Of a DNA stretch of 64,000 bases, positions 49,522-61,730 are shown piece by piece. The position numbers and the translations under genes were made by a program. Within the stretch, counting starts at the first letter, position 1. Every line of letters begins with the position of its first letter. The notes under the pieces are model-generated. The model was not told the DNA's origin. It was given only the letters and a program-made list of their open reading frames with translations, and ran no database searches. This DNA comes from Trichoplusia ni (Eukaryota; Arthropoda; Insecta; Lepidoptera; Noctuidae), in assembly GCF_003590095.1 (NCBI RefSeq), contig NC_039488.1:1054001-1118000 (forward strand), given 5' to 3'.

Positions 49522-51085
49522 CTGTAAAGAAATAACATTTAAATTATGATAATCCGGGATTATTTTTAGTTTTAAAGGAGACAGTAATATAAATAAGTAG
49601 AGCTATTTTATTACTTTATAATACTAATATTGCTTGATTTTTCGACCTGAATTTTATTTTCGTTGTTTTGTTAGTTTTCCTAGTAATTCAATTAGTTATC
49701 TCTGATTGTTTATATTATTTAATGCACTTATTCTGCCACGACTGTCACCTTAAATATATAATTGTTTAATGGTGTCTAAAGTATTCAAAATTTTATCATT
49801 TCAAAGGTCACCTCTAATATGACCTGTTATTCCCATGCTCAGGTCATGCTTGCCGGTACACCTACATAGTTAACCTTGAATGACCTACCGCCACTCCCAT
49901 TGATACACTTCACTAAAACTCGTTATCATACAACAAAATTACGATAAAAACATTGTATTACAACATAATTACATCAAAACCGTCGTATTTTTTGATTAAA
50001 AACTACTTACAGCTGTGAAATTCAAAAATCCCGCCATTCCAGGACCGAAATTCACTGAATTCTGAACCATTTCCAAGCACAAACACTGCATACGCTTTCA
50101 CAACAAACACTCACATCACTTTCACATAGAACATCGCATACTGAACAATTTCCACGTAAGTTTATCGCGAACTGTGTACAAAACCGCGAAATCGCATCAT
50201 GTTTAACCTACAAAATACATTTGAAGGTGATATTTTTGTTGATATTACACGGCTGAATAGAGTGGGGAGTTGTAAACACTACAACACAATAGGCGGCGAA
50301 CAATCTAAATTCGGTCATGTTATGCGGGCGAACTGTTTGGTAACAGCGCCATCTCTCGACGAAACCGAAAAGTACAATGACAACAAGTCCTGTACGTTTC
50401 TAGACTCATCCTAGTTTTCCCCGTCTAGCGTCTTTCGTATTTTTCTTAATTTAATGAAATAATGAAATTTAGAGGTATATTATATGAACTAATAACGGCA
50501 CTAAAGCAATCAACGTTAATAAGTAACGAGGTTTGAAAGATTGATTGTTAGGAAATTGTTTATAGCATGACCCGTAAACCTTTTCTACTGTTAATTAAAA
50601 CTGAATGAATACTTAATTTCCATATTATGTCCATATAAATACAATACTTTCGTCAACATATTTTTACAATATCAATTAAGATGGCAATGGAATGTACTTT
50701 TCTTTGTTAGCATTCACTGCAGTAAATGGGCACTTATCAATCACAATACGTTTTCGTGTTTGCTCCCTTTAGTATACCTTATTTAGGATTCCTTATTGAA
50801 TAGATGTCATGGAAAATAGAAATTAGAGGAAAGTGCTTTATTGACTTAGTTCGGAACTGGTGTCCCCAACTGTCTGTTCCCTGTGTTTTGGGTTTAATAA
50901 TACAAAGAAAACGGTAAAAAAAGATCTTGCTCCATACCATATAATCTGTCTTAGGTCTGTATGAGTCAGTATAAGTTGAGTAAATTAACATCGTCACAAT
51001 CTTCCGCAATAGCGACTTTTCTGAGTGGCACTTTCTACTCTTTAAGTTCCATAGTAGGTATTTATAGTATAACAAAAGTACTTAC
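49522..51085 (-). other. Intron of HIF-1alpha between PAS-B exons at 51 and 49 kb
   Basis: AT-rich, 1.56 kb. The frame at 50199-50414 on the plus strand is short and unrecognised. The stretch contains one AGATGGCGCT-type motif (minus strand, near 50350). I see nothing else. Confidence 0.6.
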
Positions 51086-51315
51086 GCTTCATCAACATAT
51101 GTGAACTTCATATCGAGACTGTGCTTGGAGAGGAAAGTCTTGCTGTCGAGAGGGATCTCGATGTTCGAGGGGTGCGGGATCGGCCTGCCCACGGCCACGA
51201 GGGACCCGTTCTTGGAGGGCAATTTCTTGTCGTCGCCATCCTGTTTCTTCTCATCATTGTTGTTGCGTTCAGAGTTCTCTTCTGGCATTAGCATGTGGCC
51301 GGTTATGTGGATCAC
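51086..51315 (-). CDS. sima: HIF-1alpha/sima, PAS linker and PAS-B start exon
   Basis: The acceptor is ..cttctccacag and the donor is GC|gtaag, giving 76 codons plus 2 bases. It starts VIHITGHMLM, matching the human WKVLHCTGHIHV strand. A charged, Asn/Lys/Asp-rich insertion of about 25 residues follows (EENSERNNNDEKKQDGDDKK). Then comes PIPHPSNIEIPLDSKTFLS and KHSLDMKFTYVDEA. PIPHPSNIEIPLDSKTFLS is essentially identical to human HIF-1alpha, which makes the family assignment very strong. The insertion lies in the surface loop between PAS-A and PAS-B and is the least conserved part of the domain region. Confidence 0.97.
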
Positions 51316-52237
51316 CTGTGGAGAAGGAAAGGTTTAGGTTTATATGTGTAATTCGCTCTACTCTATGGACAGTTCGTTGCTAGTGAGTAGTTGAGTTTTG
51401 AGGGACCTTTAAACACGAAGCTTGTTAGGAAAATTATATGAATAGTACAATTGGAGATAGTGACATGCCTATTAATATAATTTTATTCATAGTATTCAAC
51501 GTATTTCACATAGGTGTGAATACAAAATTAAAAATCTCGAGATAAATTATTTTTGCCAGCTTTGCAACAAGGAAAACTGAAAATTTCCTTGGTTTTAATA
51601 TAATTTATTAACTAAATACCTTACTTATAACAGCGTAAAATAAATATGGCCCGAGGTTACTGATAAGCAATAGTTTGAATACGAAAACTTTATCTAGAAC
51701 ACGTAGTTTCTATCAGGTGTAGTCTAGTCGATATCAAAGGATTGTGAAACTACGCTTTTGTTCTGCCGCCGACAGATGGTTAATCCGTAAATCTTGTATA
51801 TACAGGATTTAGTATAAGTATCGTACTTCGAACGCTTTATGGAATATGTCTTTACAATAAGAAGATTTTTAATGCATGTCGCGTGTTTTAACTAGTTTTT
51901 GGATGACTTTCCACGTCTCAAAGGTGGTACATTAGATCAATTAGGCGAAAGAAAAAAAGATAGGCTCAGTTCCGTCTGCAGCTTACGCAAAGCAGTCTCA
52001 GTTAAGAGTGATATTGCTCAGCATATTTGTCTTTGAAGCCCTAGATCACATAAATACTGAGACCTTTGTTTAGTCCTAGCTACCGCATTAGGTTAGGTAA
52101 CCTGTAATGGTAGATTAGTGTAATAATTAAATAAATAAATCGACATTACATAGGAGCATTGGGACAAAAACAGTAAAAACATAAATGAGTGAAAAAAAAA
52201 TACGCGAAAACAACAGATTAGCGCTAAAGACAGGATT

Positions 52238-52427
52238 ATCCCACCAAAAACATTAAATGTAAAAAAATGCCAAGTCTCTCGATGCAGTCTTTCCATCGTA
52301 AAAAGTTTTGAGATCTCATAGAAGCCAAGTCCTATTCAAAATATTTTGTAGTTATAAATCAACATTTAGTAATTGTATCAATAGTTTTCTTTATATTATA
52401 ATTATAGTGACTTGGCAATGAGCACAA
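52238..52427 (+). repeat. Left arm of the fold-back element
   Basis: 190 bp, begins ATCCCACCAAAAACATTAAA and ends GGCAATGAGCACAA. It pairs with 52744-52933 in opposite orientation. Confidence 0.88.
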
Positions 52428-52743
52428 GAAGAAACAAATAAAAAGGCATATTTGTAGGAGTTGAAAGTTACACACACCGCATGCGTAAACATTAATATCA
52501 CAAAATTAATTTTCTTTTGGTTTATCCGTGTCGTCCCAACCGAATTTCGGCAACGGCAGTCAGTCTTAGTGTACTCTCGATTCATTTACTTTCATAAAGC
52601 GATGGCCCGTAAGGTATTCTTAATTATTGTATTGGAGCATGTAGTCGGTAGTGACCATCATGATTCACACATAACAAATAATCTGATCACTGGTCTCGTC
52701 AGTAACATTTGCACATAATTCCAGGCATCAAGCAGCTTTTAAT

Positions 52744-52933
52744 TTGTGCTCATTGCCAAGTCACTATAATTATAATATAAAGAAAACTATTGATACAATT
52801 ACTAAATGTTGATTTATAACTACAAAATATTTTGAATAGGACTTGGCTTCTATGAGATCTCAAAACTTTTTACGATGGAAAGACTGCATCGAGAGACTTG
52901 GCATTTTTTTACATTTAATGTTTTTGGTGGGAT
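52744..52933 (-). repeat. Right arm of the fold-back element
   Basis: 190 bp, reverse complement of the left arm by eye over its full length, which points to a young insertion or to ongoing arm correction. Confidence 0.88.
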
Positions 52934-53599
52934 CTCATTTATTTTTTGTAAGTGTATTTCTTTCTTTTTTTTAGGTGTCATAATTTCTAGGACTTCAGCT
53001 ACTGCTTTGCTTAGAACCCATTCTCTATCTCTATCTCTTTTGTTTCTTCTCTGAGACTTCGTTACTTCTAATGTAAACAAGCTTAAACTTATATATATAT
53101 GCATATATATATCTACTAACTTACAAACTATAGCTAAACTAAACTAAATAACACGTAAAGTTCTCCGAATATCAATTATCACTACAATATTTTTTAGTTT
53201 CGAAATGGTTTTTCATAGACAGGTGGCGCTATCAAATGAAAATTATCGAATTATTCTGAAGTACTACTTAGACTGCGCCTTGTAACGAAACCATAGCGCG
53301 ATTCAGACACGTACAACGCCATCTATCGAGCGCGCATACAATATTTATCGCAATACAATGGAGTTTTAGCTTTATTAATTTAATGAATTATGAATTTTAT
53401 GTATTAATTTGTATTAATGATAGTCTGTGTATTACATTTATATTATTCTTTTCTATTCTATGTATGTATTCATCCAATTGAATAGGTACTTAAACAACGA
53501 ACAAAGTTAACAATGCAGTCAAAATCCATACATAATGTTCTTGCCAAACCGCAAATATAAAATTGTTTTCTATGGCATATTATTTTTTAATGTTTTTAT

Positions 53600-53960
53600 A
53601 ATTTTTCCTTTATATGTGGCTAAGGACCTATCTTGGTGCAAAATTTGAAGTTTCTAAGTCTGCTAGAAGTACCTTAGATTTTTGATGATCTGTCAGTGAG
53701 TCAGTGAGTCAGTGAGTGACAAAATGGTGTAACTTTGATCGACCGTAACTCCTAAACCATTAATTCAATTGGCATGTAATTTCGAACTTAAGCTTGTTCT
53801 AATGCCTACTATTATTCCCCGAAAAGCTAAACTCCTAGCTTTGTCCACGTCGAAGATACAGGGGGGGCGAAACAGCCGCGAATCGCTTCGAGAAAAGATG
53901 GTACGGCCGTGCCCGTTTTGCTCGAGACTTGGCAGGGGCACTGCCGTGCCCTCAGATAAA
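53600..53960 (+). repeat. Dispersed lepidopteran repeat with TCAGTGAG tandem
   Basis: The order ggtgcaaaatttgaagtttc, ctgctagaagtacct, then a (tcagtgag) tandem and gtgacaaaatggtgtaac is a well-represented insect repeat. The following gcgaaacagccgcgaatcgc stretch probably belongs to the same copy. No complete frame remains. Confidence 0.6.
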
Positions 53961-54505
53961 ATAAAATATTGTTTTGGCAACATTATATTTGTTTATTATT
54001 ACCGTTATGACAAGGTAATATTATAACATAATATTGTTAAGCCCTAAACTCGTAAATAAATACTGTCATCTTACCTAGACATGTTTCAATACTGCTACTA
54101 CAATTTATCTTTAAATGAGTTCATTACTTCAAATAGAAGAACCATGTTATTAATGATTTTAGAAGGCAATAGTGACTTCATTCATGATGCGATTTTGTTT
54201 ATGTAGACATGTATTAGGCCGTGTTCATATCATGCTGAATGTGAGAAGGCACACTGTTAGTCCTAGTAGGGTCGGATTTCCCAGTAGGGCAGGAAGGCCC
54301 GGGGCCCTAGGGCGGCGAAGAAAGCGGGCGAAAATGCGTGTATATGGAAAGCTGCAGAAAAATCTGTGCGCAATATGTATGGCAGCTACTATTTTCAAGC
54401 TTTCATACAGTTAGTTCATACAGCGAGTAGGAGAGCAGCATTTTTCGTATCAAATCCGCCCTTTACTCCAGGTTTGAAAGTAAGATGATAGATGTGATTA
54501 TCTAT

Positions 54506-54766
54506 TCCTACTAATATAATAAATGCGAAAGTAACTCTGTCTGTCTGCCTGTCTGTTACGCTTTCAGGTCTAAACCACTGAACGGATTTTAATGAAATTT
54601 GGTACAGAGATAGAGTTGACCTTGAGTCCTATGTCCTCCTATGTTAGTCCTATGTAATCCTATGTTCTTTACATAGGATAGTTTTTATCCCGGACTTTTG
54701 AAGAGTTCTCTTGGAAACGCGGTATAACCGACATCGACGCGGGCGAAGCCGCGGGCGAAAAGCTAG
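54506..54766 (+). mobile_element. Lep1-like non-autonomous Helitron
   Basis: It begins TCCTACTAATATAATAAATG and ends cgaaaagCTAG followed by T, preceded by a GC-rich hairpin-forming stretch (gcgggcgaagccgcgggc). A 5' TC, a 3' hairpin and a CTAG end are Helitron hallmarks. The body phrase aactctgtctgtctgcctgt with ctgaacggattttaatgaaa is the known Lep1 type. A small internal duplication (cctatg-t repeats near 54620-54680) is present. Confidence 0.75.
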
Positions 54767-56544
54767 TAAAATATATATAGTAATAGACTTTGTTTACTTA
54801 CATTTGTTTAGAATACTGCCTAATAGTATTTTTTTTATAAATTGGCGTTTCAACTATTATATCAACTAAATGATTTAGCGTTCAAAGACCTGTTCAAGCG
54901 CCAATATTGTATTAAAAATATGTCTCATCTATAATTACGAAATATTGCGTGTACGTAGGAATTTTAATGAAGAATCTATTTCGCAAATATTTAACATACT
55001 AATTCAGCAATTTTGTAAACGATAGGCTTTTGCGTTTGTGTATACGTGCGTCGTGCATGTAACCTGTAAAATAGATTCCAATGGTTGTTGTGCAACTTCA
55101 AAGTGATGAAATATTAGAAATCCTTACAACATATTGTATACTATCTGTTCTTATACCTGAATTAGTAAATGAATAATGAGGTGTTTTTAACTCAGTCATT
55201 TATAAAAACGGCTTTAAATATTAACATTACTTATTTCACAAATTATAAATCAGTACTACTACTATGCCGAAAACATTGGTATTCCTATAAAAATCTAAAG
55301 TATCAATTAAATTTGTTCGGAAGCAAAATTTTGTTATCCAACCTATCCATCCAACCAATAGGTAATTGATGTAAAAATATTGCTATACTCTGCCCGCAAA
55401 TATCAGCAATATCTGACGTCGAAAGTCAGTCAATCCGTACATGACTTTCACACTATAATGAGGATGTAAGATTTAAGATCAACACATTATCATCAGATCA
55501 GGTGATCGATATTCCTATCAACACTTTGACTTGTCAAAACTTATCACTCAAGGAACCGATCAAAAATAGATATAAACAGCTTAAACAAAGGTTAAAGGAA
55601 AGTTTTGTTTGCACTTCAAACTGTTTAGGTAGTTCGGTACCTATTGATCCGCCCTTGTAAAGTAATCTTAGTTCCACGGTAAGGCTTACAAGTGGTATTT
55701 CCATTTATTGGTTCAGCAAAACACTTCCTTATTTGCTGGAAGAAAAAAAGTTATTTTAGCGCCGTTTAATAATATCGAAGTTATCTTTACTAAGAGTTAG
55801 AGAAGAACGCGTTCTGGCGAATGTTTGTTAGTTTGGCACGATTTTATTTATTTTACAAATAAGGCAACCAAGAGATGCATTTGATGGATGCAGAGAAACG
55901 ATTTCACGGCTTAACCGCTTATTTATAAAACTCAGGCTATACCCATTGTAATGATTTGCTACCAAATCCACTATCAACGCGGGAAAGACACGGGCAAGTA
56001 TAAAATTGTATTAAAATGAATAAAAACAATTATGAATATTATTCAAATCATCATTCATCATCGTTTTCCAATGTCCTTCAGATAGCAGATATTGACTCAC
56101 TTAGAGCAAAGTTTCTTAGAATTATAATCGAAATTGGTCTAGTCTTCGTTCGTCAATTTTTTTTGTATTTAAGTTTGATTTCATTAGAGAACAACTTATT
56201 TAGTAATAAATATGAAATTGTTTCTGACTTGTCTTAATAAAAAAATATGTAAATAATATTAAATAATTCTAAAGTAAATACAGTTCACAGTCCAAGGTTT
56301 ATTTATGAATATCCCGCATTAACTATTTCTGTAGAATATTTTAAATAAGATTTCGTAACGCATATTAAATTAATGATTGTTTTATAGCCCAAGTGACTAC
56401 TAAAACTAATTATATTAAAATAGATCTAACTATTTGAAAACATGTTTTTGTGACTATGAATGGTTTTGCTAAAATATACCTATATATTGAAATAAAGGCC
56501 ACTAATTTGAAGAATATTTTAAGGGCATTAACGGTTGTGTAAAG

Positions 56545-56675
56545 AGGTGATAGCGTGTATGCCTGTGTGTGTTTGTGCATCTCTCTCTTCTCTGCGTCTG
56601 TGTATGTATGTGATTATGAGCGTGTGTGTGTCTGGTGTATGCGTTTTTGAGTAATGGTGTGTGTAAGACTACTCT
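56545..56675 (+). repeat. GT-rich simple repeat tract
   Basis: About 130 bases of interrupted (TG)n with a short (TC)n insert near 56580. It is a degenerate microsatellite. Confidence 0.8.
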
Positions 56676-57351
56676 TCAATGTGTGTGGCGGCGCTACTTA
56701 AGTGTTTAGTCACGGTGTTGTATTATCAATAATGCGTCAATATAATCTTTGTGCGGAAGTCCGATTCTTTGACGACAGCTCTAACTCCTGTGTCACTAAG
56801 CCGCTGTACGTAAGTAACATAATACATTATGACTTTGTTCCTTCAAGTACCTATTTCGGTTTTGTTAATACATAAACATACATATAAGATAACATAAAAT
56901 ACGAAAGTCAGCGTGATACTCTCAGAATAATGGATAAGCATCAGTTTGACTTTCCACACTGTTTGTCTGTTTTTTTTTTTACCTATAATTGACTTTGATT
57001 AACTTGAGATATTTAGCAAATCGATTCCATGCCTACCGATGGGCCAAAGTTCGATGACGCGTAGTCTATTGGTTGATTTATATTTATTGAAGTATTGATT
57101 GTTAATCATGAAGAATGTGTTTTTATATGGGTGGGGATCGGGATTGCTCCTTTAATTTTAAATATTTAATGCACGATAACTTTTGGAACTAAATATTCTG
57201 AAGGCTTACAGAGTTTCCAACTGTGGTAAAAGCCAGACATTGTTCTACAGGGCTAAGAGTGGCGTCTCCCTTCCACAAATTGTCCTATGTTGGAGGGAGA
57301 TGTATCCGTCCTGCTCTAAGCAGTCCTCAACAATTATACCGTGGTTCTCAC

Positions 57352-57522
57352 CTTATAAGACGCAGACTTGAGATGAACGTTCCTGCCCTTACTGGTGAGG
57401 GTACACTTGAGCCTCAGCAACAGATCGCGGCGGCCCGTGCTGCTGGACCGCAGAGCTTCGCGTATCTCGTCGTGGTCGCACGGGTGACTGAACTCGAAGA
57501 CACTCTGGCCCATTATCTCCAT
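57352..57522 (-). CDS. sima: HIF-1alpha/sima, second PAS-A exon
   Basis: The acceptor is ..cttaatttcag and the donor is AAG|gtgaga. The exon has exactly 57 codons, phase 0 at both ends. The translation begins MEIMGQSVFEFSHPCDHDEI and ends KGRNVHLKSASYK. The segment SVFEFSHPCDHDEIREAL matches the highly conserved HIF PAS-A core (human SVFDFTHPCDHEEMREML), and the later LKCTLTSKGRNVHLKSA matches the end of that domain. The phase joins the previous exon (..VSQ) without loss, so the domain is intact. Confidence 0.96.
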
Positions 57523-59164
57523 CTGAAATTAAGGATAATTTGATATATTTAAAACGGACATGTTAGAAGTGCGTAAGAAGTGTAAACTTCGGGTAAGCGT
57601 TCCCTCTATTTCATGCAAAAAAAAGTAATGTCTTTTGAGTTGTAGTAACTCTCATAAGTTAACGCTTGCAGACCTAAAACGAATTTTAAAGATTCGTAAA
57701 AAGATTGGCGATTGCGGAAGTTTTTTCTTATTAATGCAACGTTTCGTTCTTTACAAGAATCTATTTGTTACGTACTGCATCAACCGCACTGTATTCTTGT
57801 GAGGTGGTCTGTCCCAGGTCTACAATACACACACAGACACAACAGAAAACTTACGTTATATTTTGAATCATAAAAAATTTGGTAAATTGCCGTTAATTAT
57901 CTAAAGCCACAGCTTAAGAAAATTACTGGTACACCCTAGATTATGCAACTCATCCTTTTTCAGAGGCAATAGAACGTACATGCAATCATTGATGATAATT
58001 GATAAGTAATACCACGAAATAGCTTGTTTTTCTAGCCCAAAGTAGAAAAATGCTGACTTCTTTATAAAGTGGTTCTAAGAATGAATGCACTACGTAGTCA
58101 CCATGCGTACAAATCTAGGCGCCTCTGCGTCAACGTTTTATATTGTATGCAAATGTGCTATAACATTAATTGTATGTACACAGAATAAGTATGTAATTGA
58201 AATATTAATAGTTGGTAGTGAATCACTGGTGACATGAAAGAAATACAGAATAATAACTGTCGGATTTGTTTTTAGGGGGTTAATTCTCATGTCAATTTAA
58301 GGAATGTTCTGAGGACGGTTATTCTAAAAAATCACTACTTTTTTATTACACTTTTTTTCTGACTTTAGATTTTTTTTAAACTAGTCCTGGATTTTAGATT
58401 AACGTTCGTAACTCTGAGTAAATGTGTACACAAAACAGTTTCGCCTGATCGTTGATTCGAGACATAAAAATACACATTGCTATTAGTTTGAAACAACAAC
58501 ACGCCAGTATATTTAGCTTCATACATAAAATCATGCAGGTCAAGGTGAAACGTACTAAAATCTCAACACACATACATACATACTATTCTCATACATACAT
58601 GTTTATACGTAGGCTATAGATACTTCTAAAACAATTGATATCTATGTATAACATGTAGCACGTATAACTAACGTTTGAGTTTATTGGTAGATAGGTGTGT
58701 ATTGAAAATGTTTCCATTCGTGTGACGTTTATAGAGGCGACGACCTATATGCGTCCGCGCTTTAACAACACGCATGTTCCACCATGTGTTAGATTTATCA
58801 ACTATATAATTCTTCTAAAATAACCCTTATTACTTAGAAGTTAAAAGTTAAAGACTATAATAGGAGCTAGACGGTTACAATTGCATCACAACTGATAACG
58901 TTGATACACCAATCGCTGAATGGCGTAAGTTGCTTTATAGATAACTTATCCGAATTATAACTGAAATGAACATGTATTCTTAATCTTTAACAACATTTGT
59001 CGTCTCATTAATGATTTATTGCTGAAATATTGTAAATTTTCGACAGGATTATTCGAACTTAAATACTTATCTCGACTTTCTCTTGAAAAAAAAACCGTAT
59101 TTAGGAATTTAATCCGCGTGTCGCGAGGAGTTTCATGAAAACATTCGAGTCACGTGCACAAAGT

Positions 59165-59290
59165 CACCCATAGTCTGGACAAGCATTCGTGAATCACAAA
59201 AATGAGTGTCCTGCACGAAGATCGATCCCGCAACACTCTGCGCTCATGTTTGGTGTGTTAACTTTGACCACTCGGCTATCCGAGCAGTCA
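59165..59290 (+). repeat. Dispersed lepidopteran repeat (better preserved copy)
   Basis: gacaagcattcgtgaatcac .. gagtgtcctgcacgaag.tcgatcccgcaacactctgcgc .. accactcggctatccgagca: the phrase order of a common lepidopteran repeat. It pairs with the fragment at about 3980-4090. Confidence 0.6.
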
Positions 59291-59359
59291 AAATAAATCA
59301 AGACAATTTTTCTTGTACTATGGGCCTACTACTAACTCTGACAGTAATCTCATTACAGT

Positions 59360-59470
59360 TGTGCGAGAAAGACACCGCTCTACAACATGTAGTGCGCTGT
59401 CACACTTTTACAATAATAATACTTTAAGACGTAGTAATAGTCCGTTGGACTGGTTCTTATTGTGCTCTAC
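59360..59470 (+). repeat. Dispersed repeat copy B
   Basis: gcgagaaagacaccgctcta then tgtagtgcgctgtcacact and tacaataataatactttaag. Shares its phrase order with 36650-36800. Confidence 0.55.
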
Positions 59471-60364
59471 AAAAACGTCACTTGATTCGGTAACAGTAAT
59501 AGACGTCCATGGATTAAATGCTTGTCAGACACGTATAATGAAGGTTTTGTCGCCAAACGGGTTATACGAGTTTGTATAGCACTTACCATGACATTGGCTG
59601 TTGTTATTTTGTTCTGTTCTAATAACATTTTAAGGAAGTTAGTGACTTTATGCTTTATGTAAACAAAATAACAACTATCTGTGTAACTTAGCTGTTACTG
59701 TTTAATGTAAAATTAAATACTCAATCACCGATTTTTTCATTTCGAAAACCTATAACTTTCCTTGAATATAGATGACGTGAAAATGTATCATGCTTTAATC
59801 ATCAACGAGTGCTTTTGATCTAATGGCAATCGATTGAGAGCTTCAATCAAAATGATGACGGCTAGTCCATAGTTAAACAACGCAATGAAAAAACTATACT
59901 CTATTAAACGAAATATAATAAGTAGAGTATTTTACCGACCGCATTATTAGAAAAACTAAAAAAAAAAAATTATTCAACAAAATTTATTTTATTAAAAACA
60001 ACTCTACACATAATTGCCTACTAAATACGTGCTAATGAGTTGAGGAAACCTGTTTAACGAAAAAAACTGTCTCAAAAGCTTGTCGGACATGTTTCTTAAC
60101 CAATTTTTGTGATGTTTAAATATTTATGTGGTTTTGTTAGAATTTATGTGGGTTTTTGTTTACGACTGTCTACTGATTACACTGTAAATATTAATGTTGA
60201 GTCGATTTAAAAAAAATAGATGTTGGCGCACGTAAGAAATAACGCACTTTCTTAATAAAAAGACTCCTTAAATGTTTTATTTGCTTTACATAACGCCAAA
60301 AAGGTAAGTAACAAAGGTAAACTCTTTCGTACACAACAAAAGTGCGAACACTAAAACAAAACAG

Positions 60365-60470
60365 TCGCCGTCATCATCATCAGTCCATATTCGTCCACTG
60401 CTGGACATAGGCCTCCCCGATTTCACGCCATCACCGGATCTATCACCGGCTCGCATCGCCGTACTATTAA
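60365..60470 (+). repeat. SINE/LINE-tail type repeat fragment
   Basis: (tca)n followed by gtccactgctggacatagg and cctcccc, a phrase repeated thousands of times in lepidopteran genomes. Truncated copy. Confidence 0.7.
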
Positions 60471-61624
60471 ATAATCCTGCACCTAATAAGTGCTAACTTA
60501 TCAACTCATTATTGAGACTGATTGTCTACCATTCAAAGATAAGAATGGCCCTTATACGGATGACATAATGTCCATCTATACCAATCAGTACTAAACATTT
60601 TGATTACACGTACAGTTAGATACAGAAGTCGTTTTGCCAACCTACGGTTTACAAAGTGTAGGAATTGGTGGCTAGTGTTAAGTATCTTTAATTTCTCTTA
60701 AATAAACGATTCGATCTGCACTAAGGAATTTACGGCTTGTGTCGCGGGAAGTTTCACAACAATTCAAGTTATTTTCACAGTATTTTTAACTGTGTTAAGT
60801 TTCCTATCATAATAAGTCTTCAATTATGTTGGTATTCTGAAAATTGAATTGTGTTAACCAACTTCTATCGCTGTCTGTACAACTTTGAAGTGGTTACTAG
60901 GGGGTCTCCTACAAGCAAATAGTAATTATTTGAAGTGCGTTTTTGAAAGGTATTGATCAAAAGATATAGGTCGAGTTGAAATTTGTGGTTGGCTGTAGCT
61001 TCAGATAAGAAATGGCCTCATGTTTTCATTTGTAAACCAATTCCTGAAATGATGTAATGTGTATTTTTTAATATCTTATGTTTTTTTGTACCGACGCGAC
61101 GCCTGATTTTGCCTTTCGATATCTACACACATTTATAAAACAATAGCTCTCGCTATATACGCATTTGGCATGACACAATTATCATTACAATATTTATATC
61201 GTTGAATAATTTCTTCCTGTTGCCACACACAATTAAATAGCATGCAACTATAATAAACGGTCATTGTCTCTTTGTTATTTACTGCACTTTACTATATGCA
61301 ATAAACTATTTGAGTATTAGCTACATTTAAATGTTATTTATAGTTTCATACCACATTTTTTTAAAGAATTCTCATTATTTGTTTTTTTTTTTAATGAGCG
61401 CATTGTTTTTGACGTTCATCTATGTTTCTTTACTGAATCATAATTTCAGAGTACGTAGTAGCCTAGCGGTTTTTTGTTGGAATTGTATTAAGTGAAGGTT
61501 CAAGATAATCCCAAATTAAGCCTCCCTGCGCTTTCTTAATTATTCTTTATTCCACTGGCAATCGGTGTAGAAAACATTGTGTGGATTCAAGGTTCTCAAA
61601 TATCTTTAATTACGACCTGCATTG

Positions 61625-61730
61625 AGCGAATGTGGGGGTGTTGATCACTGCTCAAACTTTCCCTATATTGGAACAGGCCTTACCCAACAGTGGGTACATG
61701 TGTATAGGCTGGTTTTAATCATTTATGTAT
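61625..61730 (+). repeat. Diverged repeat fragment
   Basis: ttacccaacagtgggtacat then aggctggttttaatc, the 3'-end phrase of a frequent lepidopteran retroelement tail (..cccagcagtgggacgtatat..). Possibly the same family as the 60.4-kb fragment. Confidence 0.55.

Larger units (their letters stand above)
52238..52933. mobile_element. Fold-back (long terminal inverted repeat) element
   Basis: Two 190-base arms, 52238-52427 and 52744-52933, are reverse complements of each other with no mismatch that I can see; the loop is 316 bases. The ends read ATCCCACC..GGTGGGAT. No clear target duplication is visible (left flank ..caggatt, right flank ctcattt..). Neither arm nor loop encodes a transposase, so it is a non-autonomous element. 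Transcribed within the HIF pre-mRNA it would form a long perfect hairpin. Confidence 0.85.
51316..57351 (-). other. Intron of HIF-1alpha, 6 kb, repeat-rich
   Basis: Holds the fold-back element (52238-52933), a dispersed repeat (53600-53960), the Lep1-like Helitron (54506-54766) and a GT-rich simple repeat (56545-56675). The remainder is AT-rich with no gene-like signal. Confidence 0.7.

Noticed and set aside
52461..52718. 85-codon frame in the loop of the fold-back
   Set aside because: It looks like chance openness; no transposase motif, and it lacks any context for expression.
54172..54414. Arg/Gly-rich frame with gggccctagggcggcg stretch
   Set aside because: It looks like repeat-derived GC-rich sequence; no protein family recognised.
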